A stretch of DNA of 64,000 nucleotides from Streptomyces microflavus. GTDB taxonomy: Bacteria; Actinomycetota; Actinomycetes; Streptomycetales; Streptomycetaceae. Shown in pieces: positions 52,634 to 60,423 of the stretch (the stretch's first letter is position 1; every line of letters begins with the position of its first letter). Below the pieces are notes generated by a model. The model was given only the letters and a program-made list of their open reading frames with translations, had not been told where the DNA came from and did no database searches. The stretch spans positions 476,363-540,362 of the forward strand of contig NZ_BMUG01000006.1 of NCBI RefSeq assembly GCF_014650075.1, read 5' to 3'. The translations under genes were made by a program, and so were the position numbers.

Positions 52634-53784
52634 CGCAGGGCTCCCGTCAGGCTCCGGGCCACAATGACGCGCATGATCTCGTTGGTCCCTTCAAGGATCT
52701 GGTGGACCCGCAGGTCCCGCACGATCTTCTCGATGCCGTACTCGGCCAGATAGCCGTAACCGCCGTGGAGTTGGAGCGCCCGGTCGGCGACGGAGTAGCC
52801 GGTGTCGGTGGCGAAGCGCTTGGCCATCGCGCACAACTCCGGTGCCCCGCCCACCCTCCGGTCCAGCGCCTCGGCGGCCTGCCGGACCAGCGCCCGGGCG
52901 GCGGCCAGTTCGGTCGCCATGTCGGCCAGCCGGAACTGCAGCGCCTGCGCGTCCAGCAGCCGGCCGCCGAACGCCTCCCGGTCCGCGAGATGGGTGAGCG
53001 ACCGGTCCAGCGCGCTCTGCGCACCGCCCAGCGAGCAGGCGGCGATGCCGAGCCGGCCGCCGTTGAGGCCGTTCATCGCGATCCGGAAGCCCTCGCCCTC
53101 CGCGCCGAGCAGCCGGTCGGCCGGGATGCGCACCCCGTCCAGCAGGACCTGCCGGGTGGGCTGCGCGTTCCACCCCATCTTCTTCTCGTTTGCCCCGAAG
53201 GAGAGCCCGGGGTCGTCCCGTTCGACGAGGAACGCGGAGATCCCGCCGGGCCCTTCCGCTCCGGTGCGGGCCAGCACGATGTAGAGGTGCGTGGCGCCCG
53301 CCCCGGAGATGAACTGCTTGGTCCCCGTCAGGACGTAGTGGTCGCCGTCGCGCACCGCACGGGTGCGCAGCGCGGCCGCGTCGGAGCCCGCGCCCGGTTC
53401 GGTCAGGCAGTAACTGCCCAGCTGCTCCATGGTGCAGAGCTCCGGAAGGTACCGGCCGCGCTGGACCTCGGTCCCGTACCGGTCGACCATCCAGGCGACC
53501 ATGTTGTGGATCGAGAGGTAGCCCGCGATCGACGGGCAGCCGGTGGCGAGGGCCTCGAAGACGAGGACCCCGTCGGAGCGGGACAGCCCGGAGCCGCCCA
53601 GGTCCTCCCGTACGTACACACCTCCGAGGCCGAGCCCCGCCGCCTTCCGCAGGACGTCGACGGGGAAGTGCTTGTCCTGGTCCCACCCCACGGCGTGCGG
53701 GGCCAGGTGTTCCTGGGCGAAGTCGAGTGTCGTCTCGACGACCGCGAGCTGGTCGTCGCTGAGCAGGGTGGTCACGGCAGTCAT
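52630..53784 (-). CDS. Acyl-CoA dehydrogenase (isobutyryl-CoA dehydrogenase-like)
   Basis: FAD enzyme of 384 residues, first oxidative step of isobutyryl-CoA breakdown. Signatures YCLTEPGAGSDAAALRT and QFISGAGATHLYIV (flavin/substrate sites), and the C-terminal LHGGYGYLAEYGIE-K and LEGTNEIMR segments, where the catalytic Glu lies. Similarity pattern is ACAD8-like. The operon context (HIBCH, mmsB, mmsA) supports valine catabolism. Coupled by ATGA to mmsA and to the hydrolase. Electrons would pass to ETF, whose alpha subunit is encoded at the window end. Confidence 0.9.
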   Translation of the reverse strand: MTAVTTLLSDDQLAVVETTLDFAQEHLAPHAVGWDQDKHFPVDVLRKAAGLGLGGVYVREDLGGSGLSRSDGVLVFEALATGCPSIAGYLSIHNMVAWMVDRYGTEVQRGRYLPELCTMEQLGSYCLTEPGAGSDAAALRTRAVRDGDHYVLTGTKQFISGAGATHLYIVLARTGAEGPGGISAFLVERDDPGLSFGANEKKMGWNAQPTRQVLLDGVRIPADRLLGAEGEGFRIAMNGLNGGRLGIAACSLGGAQSALDRSLTHLADREAFGGRLLDAQALQFRLADMATELAAARALVRQAAEALDRRVGGAPELCAMAKRFATDTGYSVADRALQLHGGYGYLAEYGIEKIVRDLRVHQILEGTNEIMRVIVARSLTGALR

Positions 53785-55283
53785 CCCATGGTCGGAATCG
53801 TGAAGCTCGCGCCGTCCCGGATCCCGGAGGCGGGCCAGCGCGAAGTGACGGTCTTGGTACGGGTGTAGAAGCGGATGGCGTCCGGCCCGTGCTGGTTCAG
53901 GTCCCCGAAGCCGGACCGCTTCCAGCCGCCGAACGTGTGGTACGCCACCGGCACCGGGATCGGTACGTTGACGCCGACCATGCCCGTGTCGACGCGGCGG
54001 GTGAAGTCGCGGGCGGTGTCGCCGTCCCGGGTGAAGAGGGCGACGCCGTTGCCGTACGGGTGCTCCGAGGGCAGCCGCAGGGCCTCCTCGTAATCCGCCG
54101 CACGCACCACCGAGACAACCGGGCCGAAGATCTCCTCCTGGTAGATCCGCATGTCCGGGGTGACCCGGTCGAAGAGCGAGGCCCCGGCGAAGAACCCGTC
54201 CTCGTGGCCCTCCAGGATGAAGTCACGCCCGTCGACGACCAGTTCGGCGCCCTCCTCGACACCGAGGTCGACATAGCCGCGCACCCGGTCCACCGCGTCG
54301 CGGCCCACCAGCGGCCCGAAGTCCGCGTCCGGGTCGTCCGAGCGGCCGATCCGCAGCCCGGCGATCCGCTCGGTCAGCTTGGCCACCAGCGCGTCGGCGG
54401 TCTCCTCACCGACCGGAACGGCCACCGAGATCGCCATGCACCGCTCGCCCGCCGAGCCGTAACCGGCACCGATCAGCGCGTCCACCGCCTGGTCCAGGTC
54501 GGCGTCCGGCATCACGATCATGTGGTTCTTCGCCCCGCCGAAGCACTGCGCCCGCTTGCCGTGGGCGGCGGCGGTGGCGTAGATGTGCGCGGCGATCGGC
54601 GTCGAGCCGACGAAGCCGAGCGCCTTGACGCGCGGGTCCTCCAGCAGGGTGTCCACGGCCTCCTTGCCGCCGTTGACGACGTTCAGCACCCCGGGCGGAA
54701 GCCCCGCCTCCAGGAACAGCTCGGCCAGCCGCAGCGGCACCGACGGATCCCGCTCCGACGGCTTCAGGATGAAGGCGTTACCGCAGGCCAGAGCGGGAGC
54801 GGCCTTCCACAGCGGGATCATCGCCGGGAAGTTGAACGGGGTGATGCCCGCGACCACGCCGAGCGGCCGGCGCAGCGAGTGGACATCGATCCCGGCGCCC
54901 GCGTTGTCGCTGAACTCGCCCTTCAGCAGGTGCGGGACACCGGCCGCGAACTCCACCACGTCAAGACCGCGCGCGAGGTCGCCGTGTGCGTCGGCCACGG
55001 TCTTGCCGTGCTCCGAGGAGAGCAGCCGCGCCAGGGAGTCCTTCTCCTTCTCGACCAGCTGGAGGAAGCGCAGCAGGACGCGGGCCCGGCGCTGCGGGTT
55101 CCACTCGCCCCACTCGATCTGCGCCTCCGCGGCGTCGGCGATGGCCGCCTCGGTCTCGGACCGGCCGGCCAGCGGCACCCGGGCCTGGACCCGGCCGGTG
55201 TTGGGGTCGTAGACATCGCCGAATGTGCCCGTGGTGCCGGGCGTGTGCTTGCCGCCGATGAAATGGGTGAGTTCGCGGACCAT
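53781..55283 (-). CDS. mmsA: Methylmalonate-semialdehyde dehydrogenase (CoA-acylating)
   Basis: Converts methylmalonate semialdehyde to propionyl-CoA with NAD and CoA. 500 residues, aldehyde dehydrogenase fold: GVVAGITPFNFPAMIP, the catalytic Cys282 in GSAGERCMAISV and GVNVPIPVPVAYHTFGG, which is diagnostic of MmsA. ATG 55283 gives the standard MVRELTHFIGGKH start. It is first in the leftward valine operon. The 5' leader of about 240 nt is preceded by a cobalamin riboswitch on the same strand, which would make B12 control this operon; see findings. Confidence 0.94.
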   Translation of the reverse strand: MVRELTHFIGGKHTPGTTGTFGDVYDPNTGRVQARVPLAGRSETEAAIADAAEAQIEWGEWNPQRRARVLLRFLQLVEKEKDSLARLLSSEHGKTVADAHGDLARGLDVVEFAAGVPHLLKGEFSDNAGAGIDVHSLRRPLGVVAGITPFNFPAMIPLWKAAPALACGNAFILKPSERDPSVPLRLAELFLEAGLPPGVLNVVNGGKEAVDTLLEDPRVKALGFVGSTPIAAHIYATAAAHGKRAQCFGGAKNHMIVMPDADLDQAVDALIGAGYGSAGERCMAISVAVPVGEETADALVAKLTERIAGLRIGRSDDPDADFGPLVGRDAVDRVRGYVDLGVEEGAELVVDGRDFILEGHEDGFFAGASLFDRVTPDMRIYQEEIFGPVVSVVRAADYEEALRLPSEHPYGNGVALFTRDGDTARDFTRRVDTGMVGVNVPIPVPVAYHTFGGWKRSGFGDLNQHGPDAIRFYTRTKTVTSRWPASGIRDGASFTIPTMG

Positions 55284-55529
55284 GGAAAGCCTGCTCTCGT
55301 CGGTGAGATCGTCAGGTGAGATCCGGGGATGGCGCACGGGCCCCGCCGCCGCACGGCGCACCGGTCGGGTGCGCGTGGGCGCGTCAGGGCTCGCCGTCGG
55401 GGGGACGCGAAGGGCGGGGGCCGTCAGGGGGCGGGGAGAACCGCTCGCCGGGACGGGCCTGCGGGGCCGGGGGTGCGGACCGGTGCCATGCGTGTCTGCT
55501 CCATCCTCGTGGAAACACGGAACATCCCG

Positions 55530-55730
55530 CGGCCGGTATCCTGACTCCCGGATCAGCGCTCGCCCTCATGCCTTCCCGACGGCTTCTGCACCGTCAGTGG
55601 CGTGTCCTGCGAGGACGGAACTCCCCGGTCACAGTGGCGGGACCGCGCCGGATTCGCACCGGCTTCCCTGACACCACGGGCCTTGAGGGCAACCAACTGC
55701 ACACCGGTCACCCCGCTGCTCACGAACATA
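55530..55730 (-). ncRNA. Cobalamin riboswitch on the minus strand, upstream of mmsA
   Basis: Read on the minus strand, the region shows the cobalamin aptamer core: a GGGAAGCCGGTGCGAATCC stretch (about 55650-55670), then GGTCCCGCCACTGTGACC, then a GGTGCAGAAGCCGTCGGGAAGGC hairpin, and a closing GAGTCAGGATACCGGCC near 55540. The only minus-strand gene downstream is mmsA, about 240 nt away. No cobalt/B12 transport gene intervenes. The first 574 bp (55284-55857) hold no protein gene. High confidence in the aptamer, low in its target. Confidence 0.85.
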
Positions 55731-55770
55731 TAGTTGGACGTCCTAGTAAGTCCACCCCGCCCCGCCCCCC

Positions 55771-55857
55771 GGCACGATCGCCCGCCACGCCCCCGGCATG
55801 TTCGCCCGGCCTGCCCCGGCGTGTTCGCCCGCCCCGCTCCTGGCATGATCGGCCGAC
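55771..55857 (+). repeat. Four degenerate 24-bp tandem repeats before cobF
   Basis: Units starting GGCACGATCGCCCGCC (55771), GGCATGTTCGCCCGGC (55795), GGCGTGTTCGCCCGCC (55818) and GGCATGATCGGCCGAC (55842) run head to tail into the cobF start codon at 55858. The last is truncated. They replace a normal ribosome site: none is evident here. Confidence 0.65.
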
Positions 55858-56685
55858 ATGAGCGACGCACCACGGCACATCCTCGTCATCGGCATGGGAG
55901 CCGGTGACCCCGACCATCTGACGCTCGCCGCGGTGAAGGCGATGCGCCGGGCCCAGGTCTTCTTCGTGCTCGGCAAGGGCCGGGAGAAGGACTCCCTGAC
56001 CCGGCTGCGGCGGGACATCCTGGCGGAGCACCTCACCGGCCCCTACCGGGTCGTCGAGGCCGAGGACCCCTGGCGGGACCGGACCCAGGACGACCGCGGG
56101 CGCTACACCTCGGCGGTGCACGACTGGCGCCACCGCCGCGCCGACATCTGCGAACGCCTGATCACCGAGGAGCTGGCACCGGGGGAGTGCGGGGCCTTCC
56201 TGGTGTGGGGCGACCCGTCCCTGTACGACAGCACCCTGGCGATCCTGGAGGACATCCGGGCCCGTGGAACGGTGGAATTCGGCCATGAGGTGATCCCCGG
56301 GATCAGCAGCGTCTCCGCGCTCGCCGCCCGCCACCGCACCACCCTGAACCAGGTCGGCCGCCCCATCCACATCACCCCCGGAAGGCGGCTCGCCGAGGGG
56401 TTCCCGGACGACGACGGCGACATCGTGGTGATGCTCGACGGCCACGAGAGCTTCACCCATCTGACCGGCAGGGACCTGTGGATCTACTGGGGCGCCTACA
56501 TCGGCACCCCCGACGAACTCCTGGTCTCCGGCCCGCTGGACGAGGTCGCCGGGCAGATCAGCCGGGTGCGCGCCGAGGCCCGCGAACGGCACGGCTGGAT
56601 CATGGACACGTATCTGCTGCGCCACCGGCCGGACGGCCCGCAGGGCGCGGACGGCGAGCACCGCACCGGCGGCACGGCCGCCTGA
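55858..56685 (+). CDS. cobF: Precorrin-6A synthase (deacetylating)
   Basis: SAM-dependent methyltransferase of aerobic cobalamin synthesis: methylates C1 of precorrin-5 and removes the acetyl unit. 275 residues with the tetrapyrrole methylase signature GMGAGDPDHLTLAA (N-terminus), the GDPSLYDST segment and PGISSVSALAARH. It is isolated from other cob genes in this window and transcribed away from the mmsA riboswitch. Tandem repeats run up to the ATG. The last 20 residues are low-complexity. Confidence 0.93.
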   Translation: MSDAPRHILVIGMGAGDPDHLTLAAVKAMRRAQVFFVLGKGREKDSLTRLRRDILAEHLTGPYRVVEAEDPWRDRTQDDRGRYTSAVHDWRHRRADICERLITEELAPGECGAFLVWGDPSLYDSTLAILEDIRARGTVEFGHEVIPGISSVSALAARHRTTLNQVGRPIHITPGRRLAEGFPDDDGDIVVMLDGHESFTHLTGRDLWIYWGAYIGTPDELLVSGPLDEVAGQISRVRAEARERHGWIMDTYLLRHRPDGPQGADGEHRTGGTAA

Positions 56686-56704
56686 GGCCCCGGCCCGCGA
56701 GCAG

Positions 56705-56770
56705 GGGCTCCGGACGGGGGCGGCGGGTCGGCGGGGTGGCGCGGGGCTCCGGACAGGGGCGGCGGGTCGC
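56705..56770 (+). repeat. 26-bp direct repeat downstream of cobF
   Basis: GGGGCTCCGGAC-N-GGGGCGGCGGGTC occurs at 56705-56730 and again at 56744-56770, differing by one base with one extra, 39 bp apart. It lies in the 133-bp gap after cobF. Likely slippage in GC-rich DNA. Confidence 0.45.
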
Positions 56771-56818
56771 GTCGTGGCGCGGGCGGCCGCCGCACCTCGT
56801 CGTCGGGGCGGCCGGAGG

Positions 56819-57016
56819 TCAGCTCCGGGACTCGTGCGCCCGGATCACTCCGAGCCCGTGGCCGAGGCTCGGGCACTCGGCGGTCAGGTCGTTCCCCCGC
56901 ACCAGATAGTCGTGCACGCGCCCGTCGGCGGGCCGCTCGACGGCCCGGTACAGGGTGCCGTTCACCGTGATCGTCCAGTCGTCGCCGTCCTGGGCCCACC
57001 CGACTGTCTTCTTCAT
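56819..57016 (-). CDS. Small hypothetical protein
   Basis: A 65-residue soluble protein beginning MKKTVGWAQDGDDWTITVNG, with an AGGGAAG ribosome site eight bases before ATG 57016. The central part reads as beta strands (WTITVNGTLYRAVER, HDYLVRGNDLTA); two cysteines absent except one. I know no family. It faces cobF convergently; the 823-bp region upstream (57017-57839) holds only RNA structures. Confidence 0.65.
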   Translation of the reverse strand: MKKTVGWAQDGDDWTITVNGTLYRAVERPADGRVHDYLVRGNDLTAECPSLGHGLGVIRAHESRS

Positions 57017-57215
57017 ATTCGCGCTTCCCTCACTCGTCGCCACCGCGGGTCGGCGGCCGTGTATTGGCAAGAAGAACGGCCTGTGACGCTCTGTGGTTCC
57101 GGCTCGCCTACGCCATTCGGTTACATCTGGGTCACCATGCCCGCACGACCTGACCGGAAGTCAGCGAACCGGCGACGAACGGCGGAACAGGGCGGAGAGG
57201 GCCGAAGCGCGCTGC

Positions 57216-57262
57216 CTGCCCGGGGCCGGATCTTGCCAGGCTGCCGATCCGGTCCCGGGCAG
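57216..57262. other. Long stem-loop in a gene-free region
   Basis: Arms 57216-57232 (CTGCCCGGGGCCGGATC) and 57246-57262 (GATCCGGTCCCGGGCAG) pair over 17 bp with one mismatch around a 13-nt loop. It lies 200 bp upstream of the metE riboswitch and 200 bp after the small gene's start, with no gene on either strand. Could be a terminator of an unseen RNA or a small RNA itself. Confidence 0.5.
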
Positions 57263-57469
57263 TGATGCGGGAGCGCCCGCTCCGCGCCCCCGCACCCACC
57301 ATTCGGCGCCGCCCGCCGGACCGGATTGGTGCGCGGACCGTTCCGACCCCCTCTGTCACCCGTTCGGCGGACGTACCGCGGCAGTTCGGAACGTGCCCGG
57401 AGGTGGTGTCTCACATCACCGTCCGAAGTGTGAACAACGGTGTGCGCCGGGCGGTCGTCCCCTTAGGCT

Positions 57470-57675
57470 GGCCGGTGCAGCTGGTTCGCCCTGTCCGCCA
57501 GGCAGGGTGTCGTAAGAGGGAACCCGGTGGGAATCCGGGACTGCCCCGCAGCGGTGAGTGGGAACGACCGCCGTCATACGCACTGGGCCCGGCCGGGTCT
57601 GGGAAGCGACGGCCAGTAGGTGTCTGCCCCGGCAGACGTGCCCGCGAGTCCGAAGACCTGCCCGTTGCCCGCACG
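57470..57675 (+). ncRNA. Cobalamin riboswitch upstream of metE
   Basis: Plus-strand aptamer: AGAGGGAACCCGGTGGGAA (about 57514-57532), CCGGGACTGCCCCGCAGCGGTGAG, a GGGAAGCGACGGCCAGTAGG arm, then GCCCGCGAGTCCGAAGACCTGCC near 57665. This is a textbook arrangement: adenosylcobalamin represses the B12-independent methionine synthase. A perfect 10-bp hairpin follows at once as the likely expression platform. Confidence 0.92.
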
Positions 57676-57692
57676 CGACCGTTCGCGTGCGG
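57669..57692 (+). terminator. Attenuator hairpin of the metE riboswitch
   Basis: CCGCACGCGA (57669-57678), loop CCGT, TCGCGTGCGG (57683-57692): perfect 10-bp stem immediately after the aptamer, without a U-tract. It could terminate transcription when cobalamin is bound. About 150 nt of leader follow before metE. Confidence 0.55.
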
Positions 57693-57839
57693 AGTTCCCG
57701 GTGACCTCGTGGGCGGGTCGGCGTACCTTCGGGTGGACGGACACGGCCGACGTGTCGCGTATCCGCCCGATTCGTCACCCCTTCGCGTCCGCGTCCCGTC
57801 CCGGGATCAGCTGGAGACATGCTCGCGAAGGAGAGTCAC

Positions 57840-60164
57840 GTGACAGCGAAGCCCGCAGCCGCGGCAGCACGGGCCACCGTGTACGGCTACCCCCGCCAGG
57901 GTCAGAAGCGTGAACTGAAGAAGGCCATCGAGGGCTACTGGAAGGGCCGCGTCGACGCGGACACCCTCCGGCAGACCGCCGCCGAACTGCGCAGGGGAAC
58001 CTGGCAGCAGCTCGCCGAGGCCGGGGTCCACGAAGTGCCGACCGGTGATTTCTCGTACTACGACCACGTCCTGGACACCAGTGTGATGGTCGGCGCTGTC
58101 CCCGAGCGGCACCGCGAGGCTGTCCGCACCGACGCCCTCGACGGCTACTTCGCCATGGCCCGCGGCACACAGGACGTGGCGCCGCTCGAAATGACGAAGT
58201 GGTTCGACACCAACTACCACTACCTGGTTCCCGAGTTGGGCCCGGACACGGTGTTCGCCGCCGACTCCGCCAAGCAGGTCGCGGAGTTGAAGGAGGCCCT
58301 CGCGCTGGGCCACACCCCGCGCCCGGTCCTCGTCGGCCCCGTCACCTACCTGCTGCTCGCCAAGGCGGCCCCCGGTGTGGCCGCCGACTTCGAGCCGCTG
58401 ACCCTGCTGGACCGGCTCCTCCCGGTGTACGCCGAGGTCCTCGCCGACCTCCGGGCCGCGGGCGCCGAATGGGTGCAGCTGGACGAGCCCGCGCTCGTCC
58501 AGGACCGCACCCCGGCCGAGCTGAACGCCGCCGCCCGCGCCTACCGCGAGCTCGGCTCACTCACCGACCGGTCCAAGCTGCTGGTCGCCTCCTACTTCGG
58601 GCGGCTCGGCGAGGCGCTGGCGGTGCTGGCCAAGTCCCCGGTCGAGGGACTCGCGCTGGACTTCACCGAGTCGGGCGCCGGGAACCTCGCCGACCTCGCG
58701 GCGGCGGGCGGACTGCCCGGCAAGCGGCTGGTCGCGGGCGTCGTCAACGGCCGCAACATCTGGATCAACGACTACGAGAAGTCCCTCGCCACCCTCGGCA
58801 CCCTCCTCGGCCTCGCCGACCACGTCGACGTCTCCGCCTCCAGCTCGCTCCTGCACGTCCCGCTGGACGCCGGGGCCGAGCACGACATCGACCCGCAGAT
58901 CGCCCGCTGGCTCGCCTTTGCCAAGCAGAAGACCCAGGAGATCGTCGTCCTGGCGCGCGGCCTGTCCGGCGGCACCGACGCCATCGCCGCCGAACTCGCC
59001 GCCAACCGGGCCGACCTGGCCTCCCGCGCCGACGCCGCCATCACCCGCGACCCGGCCGTCCGGGCCCGCACGGCGGCGATCACGGACGCGGACGGCCGCC
59101 GCTCCCAGCCGTACGCCGAGCGGACCGTGGCCCAGCGCGCCCACCTGGGTCTGCCGCTGCTGCCGACGACCACGATCGGCTCGTTCCCGCAGACCACCGA
59201 ACTGCGCACCGCGCGCGCCGACTTGAGGGCGGGGCGGATCCATGAGGCCGGGTACGAGGAGCGCATCAAGGACGAGATCCGCGAGGTGCTCTCCTTCCAG
59301 GAGAAGGCCGGGATCGACGTCCTGGTGCACGGCGAGCCCGAACGCAACGACATGGTGCAGTACTTCGCCGAGCAGCTCACCGGCTACCTCGCCACCCAGC
59401 ACGGCTGGGTGCAGTCCTACGGCACCCGCTACGTCCGGCCGCCGGTCCTGGCCGGGGACATCTCGCGCCCCGAGCCGATGACGGTGCGCTGGACGACGTA
59501 CGCGCAGTCGCTGACCGAACGCCCCGTCAAGGGCATGCTCACCGGCCCGGTCACCATGCTCGCCTGGTCCTTCGTCCGCGACGACCAGCCGCTCGGCGAG
59601 ACCGCCCGCCAGGTGGCGCTCGCCCTGCGCGACGAGGTGAACGACCTGGAGGCGAACGGAACTTCGGTGATCCAGGTCGACGAGCCCGCGCTCCGCGAGA
59701 CGCTGCCGCTGCGGGCCGACGAGCACGCCGCGTACCTGGAGTGGGCGACGGAGTCCTTCCGCCTCGCCACCTCCGGGGTGCGGCCGGACACCCAGATCCA
59801 CACCCACATGTGCTACGCGGAGTTCGGTGACATCGTCCAGGCCATCGACGACCTCGACGCCGACGTCATCAGCCTGGAGGCCGCCCGCTCCCACATGCAG
59901 GTCGCCCGCGAACTGGCCGCCCACGGCTACCCGCGTGAGGCCGGACCCGGCGTCTACGACATCCACTCCCCGCGCATCCCGAGCGTCGAGGAGGCAGCCG
60001 CCTTGCTGCGCAAGGGACTTGAGGCCATCCCGGCCGATCGGCTGTGGGTGAATCCCGACTGCGGCCTGAAGACCCGCGGCTGGCCAGAGACCCGGGCCTC
60101 CCTGGAGAACCTGGTCGCCGCCGCGCGGGAGCTCCGCGCGGAGCTGCCCACCGAAGCGTCGTGA
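57840..60164 (+). CDS. metE: Cobalamin-independent methionine synthase
   Basis: Transfers the methyl of 5-methyltetrahydropteroyltriglutamate to homocysteine without B12. 774 residues, two barrel domains. Zinc ligands are in the C-terminal half: His and Cys in IHTHMCYAEFGD, Glu in ISLEAARSHM, and a second Cys in NPDCGLKTRGW; TTTIGSFPQT opens the catalytic barrel. GTG 57840 has an AAGGAG site; an ATG seven codons earlier is possible. Controlled by the cobalamin riboswitch upstream. A long hairpin follows the stop. Confidence 0.95.
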   Translation: MTAKPAAAAARATVYGYPRQGQKRELKKAIEGYWKGRVDADTLRQTAAELRRGTWQQLAEAGVHEVPTGDFSYYDHVLDTSVMVGAVPERHREAVRTDALDGYFAMARGTQDVAPLEMTKWFDTNYHYLVPELGPDTVFAADSAKQVAELKEALALGHTPRPVLVGPVTYLLLAKAAPGVAADFEPLTLLDRLLPVYAEVLADLRAAGAEWVQLDEPALVQDRTPAELNAAARAYRELGSLTDRSKLLVASYFGRLGEALAVLAKSPVEGLALDFTESGAGNLADLAAAGGLPGKRLVAGVVNGRNIWINDYEKSLATLGTLLGLADHVDVSASSSLLHVPLDAGAEHDIDPQIARWLAFAKQKTQEIVVLARGLSGGTDAIAAELAANRADLASRADAAITRDPAVRARTAAITDADGRRSQPYAERTVAQRAHLGLPLLPTTTIGSFPQTTELRTARADLRAGRIHEAGYEERIKDEIREVLSFQEKAGIDVLVHGEPERNDMVQYFAEQLTGYLATQHGWVQSYGTRYVRPPVLAGDISRPEPMTVRWTTYAQSLTERPVKGMLTGPVTMLAWSFVRDDQPLGETARQVALALRDEVNDLEANGTSVIQVDEPALRETLPLRADEHAAYLEWATESFRLATSGVRPDTQIHTHMCYAEFGDIVQAIDDLDADVISLEAARSHMQVARELAAHGYPREAGPGVYDIHSPRIPSVEEAAALLRKGLEAIPADRLWVNPDCGLKTRGWPETRASLENLVAAARELRAELPTEAS

Positions 60165-60169
60165 TCCGG

Positions 60170-60207
60170 CCCGGTGCGGGAGCGGCGACCGCCGCTCCCG
60201 CACCGGG
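60170..60207 (+). terminator. Strong terminator after metE
   Basis: CCCGGTGCGGGAGCGGC (60170-60186) and GCCGCTCCCGCACCGGG (60191-60207) form a perfect 17-bp stem with a 4-nt loop, five bases after the metE stop. No U-tract. Confidence 0.85.
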
Positions 60208-60303
60208 ACATGCGTTCCGAGGCCCGGCTCTCCCGAATCGGTTCGGGGCAGGGCCGGTTCGGAGGCCCGGCCGGACGGAGTGCGTTCTCCCCCAGCGGAG
60301 GAG

Positions 60304-60320
60304 TTAGGTTAGCCTAACCA
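60304..60320. promoter_or_regulatory. Iron box (DmdR/IdeR operator)
   Basis: TTAGGTTAGCCTAACC at 60304-60319 matches the first 16 of the 19-base actinobacterial iron box TTAGGTTAGSCTAACCTAA. The core GGTTAG-C-CTAACC is a perfect dyad. It lies 100 bp before the decarboxylase, so iron should repress the downstream pair. Confidence 0.88.
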
Positions 60321-60366
60321 GCGAATCCCGGTTGTGGATCATGCACTCCGATCGAAGGGCTTCGCC

Positions 60367-60423
60367 ATGGAGCGTGCTCAGGGCCTGCTGTTCGCCGAAC
60401 TCCCCCTGCGGCGTGCGGTGTGA
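60367..60423 (+). CDS. 18-codon leader ORF coupled to the decarboxylase
   Basis: ATG 60367 to TGA 60423 would encode MERAQGLLFAELPLRRAV. A GAAGGG ribosome site lies eight bases upstream, whereas the decarboxylase GTG at 60420 has none; the two overlap as GTGA. Translation of the small ORF probably delivers ribosomes to the decarboxylase start. Product function is unlikely. Confidence 0.5.
   Translation: MERAQGLLFAELPLRRAV

Noticed and set aside
55424..55504. Possible leader peptide between the cobalamin riboswitch and mmsA.
   Set aside because: The frame is only 26 codons, Pro/Ala/Arg-rich, with no good ribosome site; I saw no reason to call it a gene, nor a CbtB-like protein.
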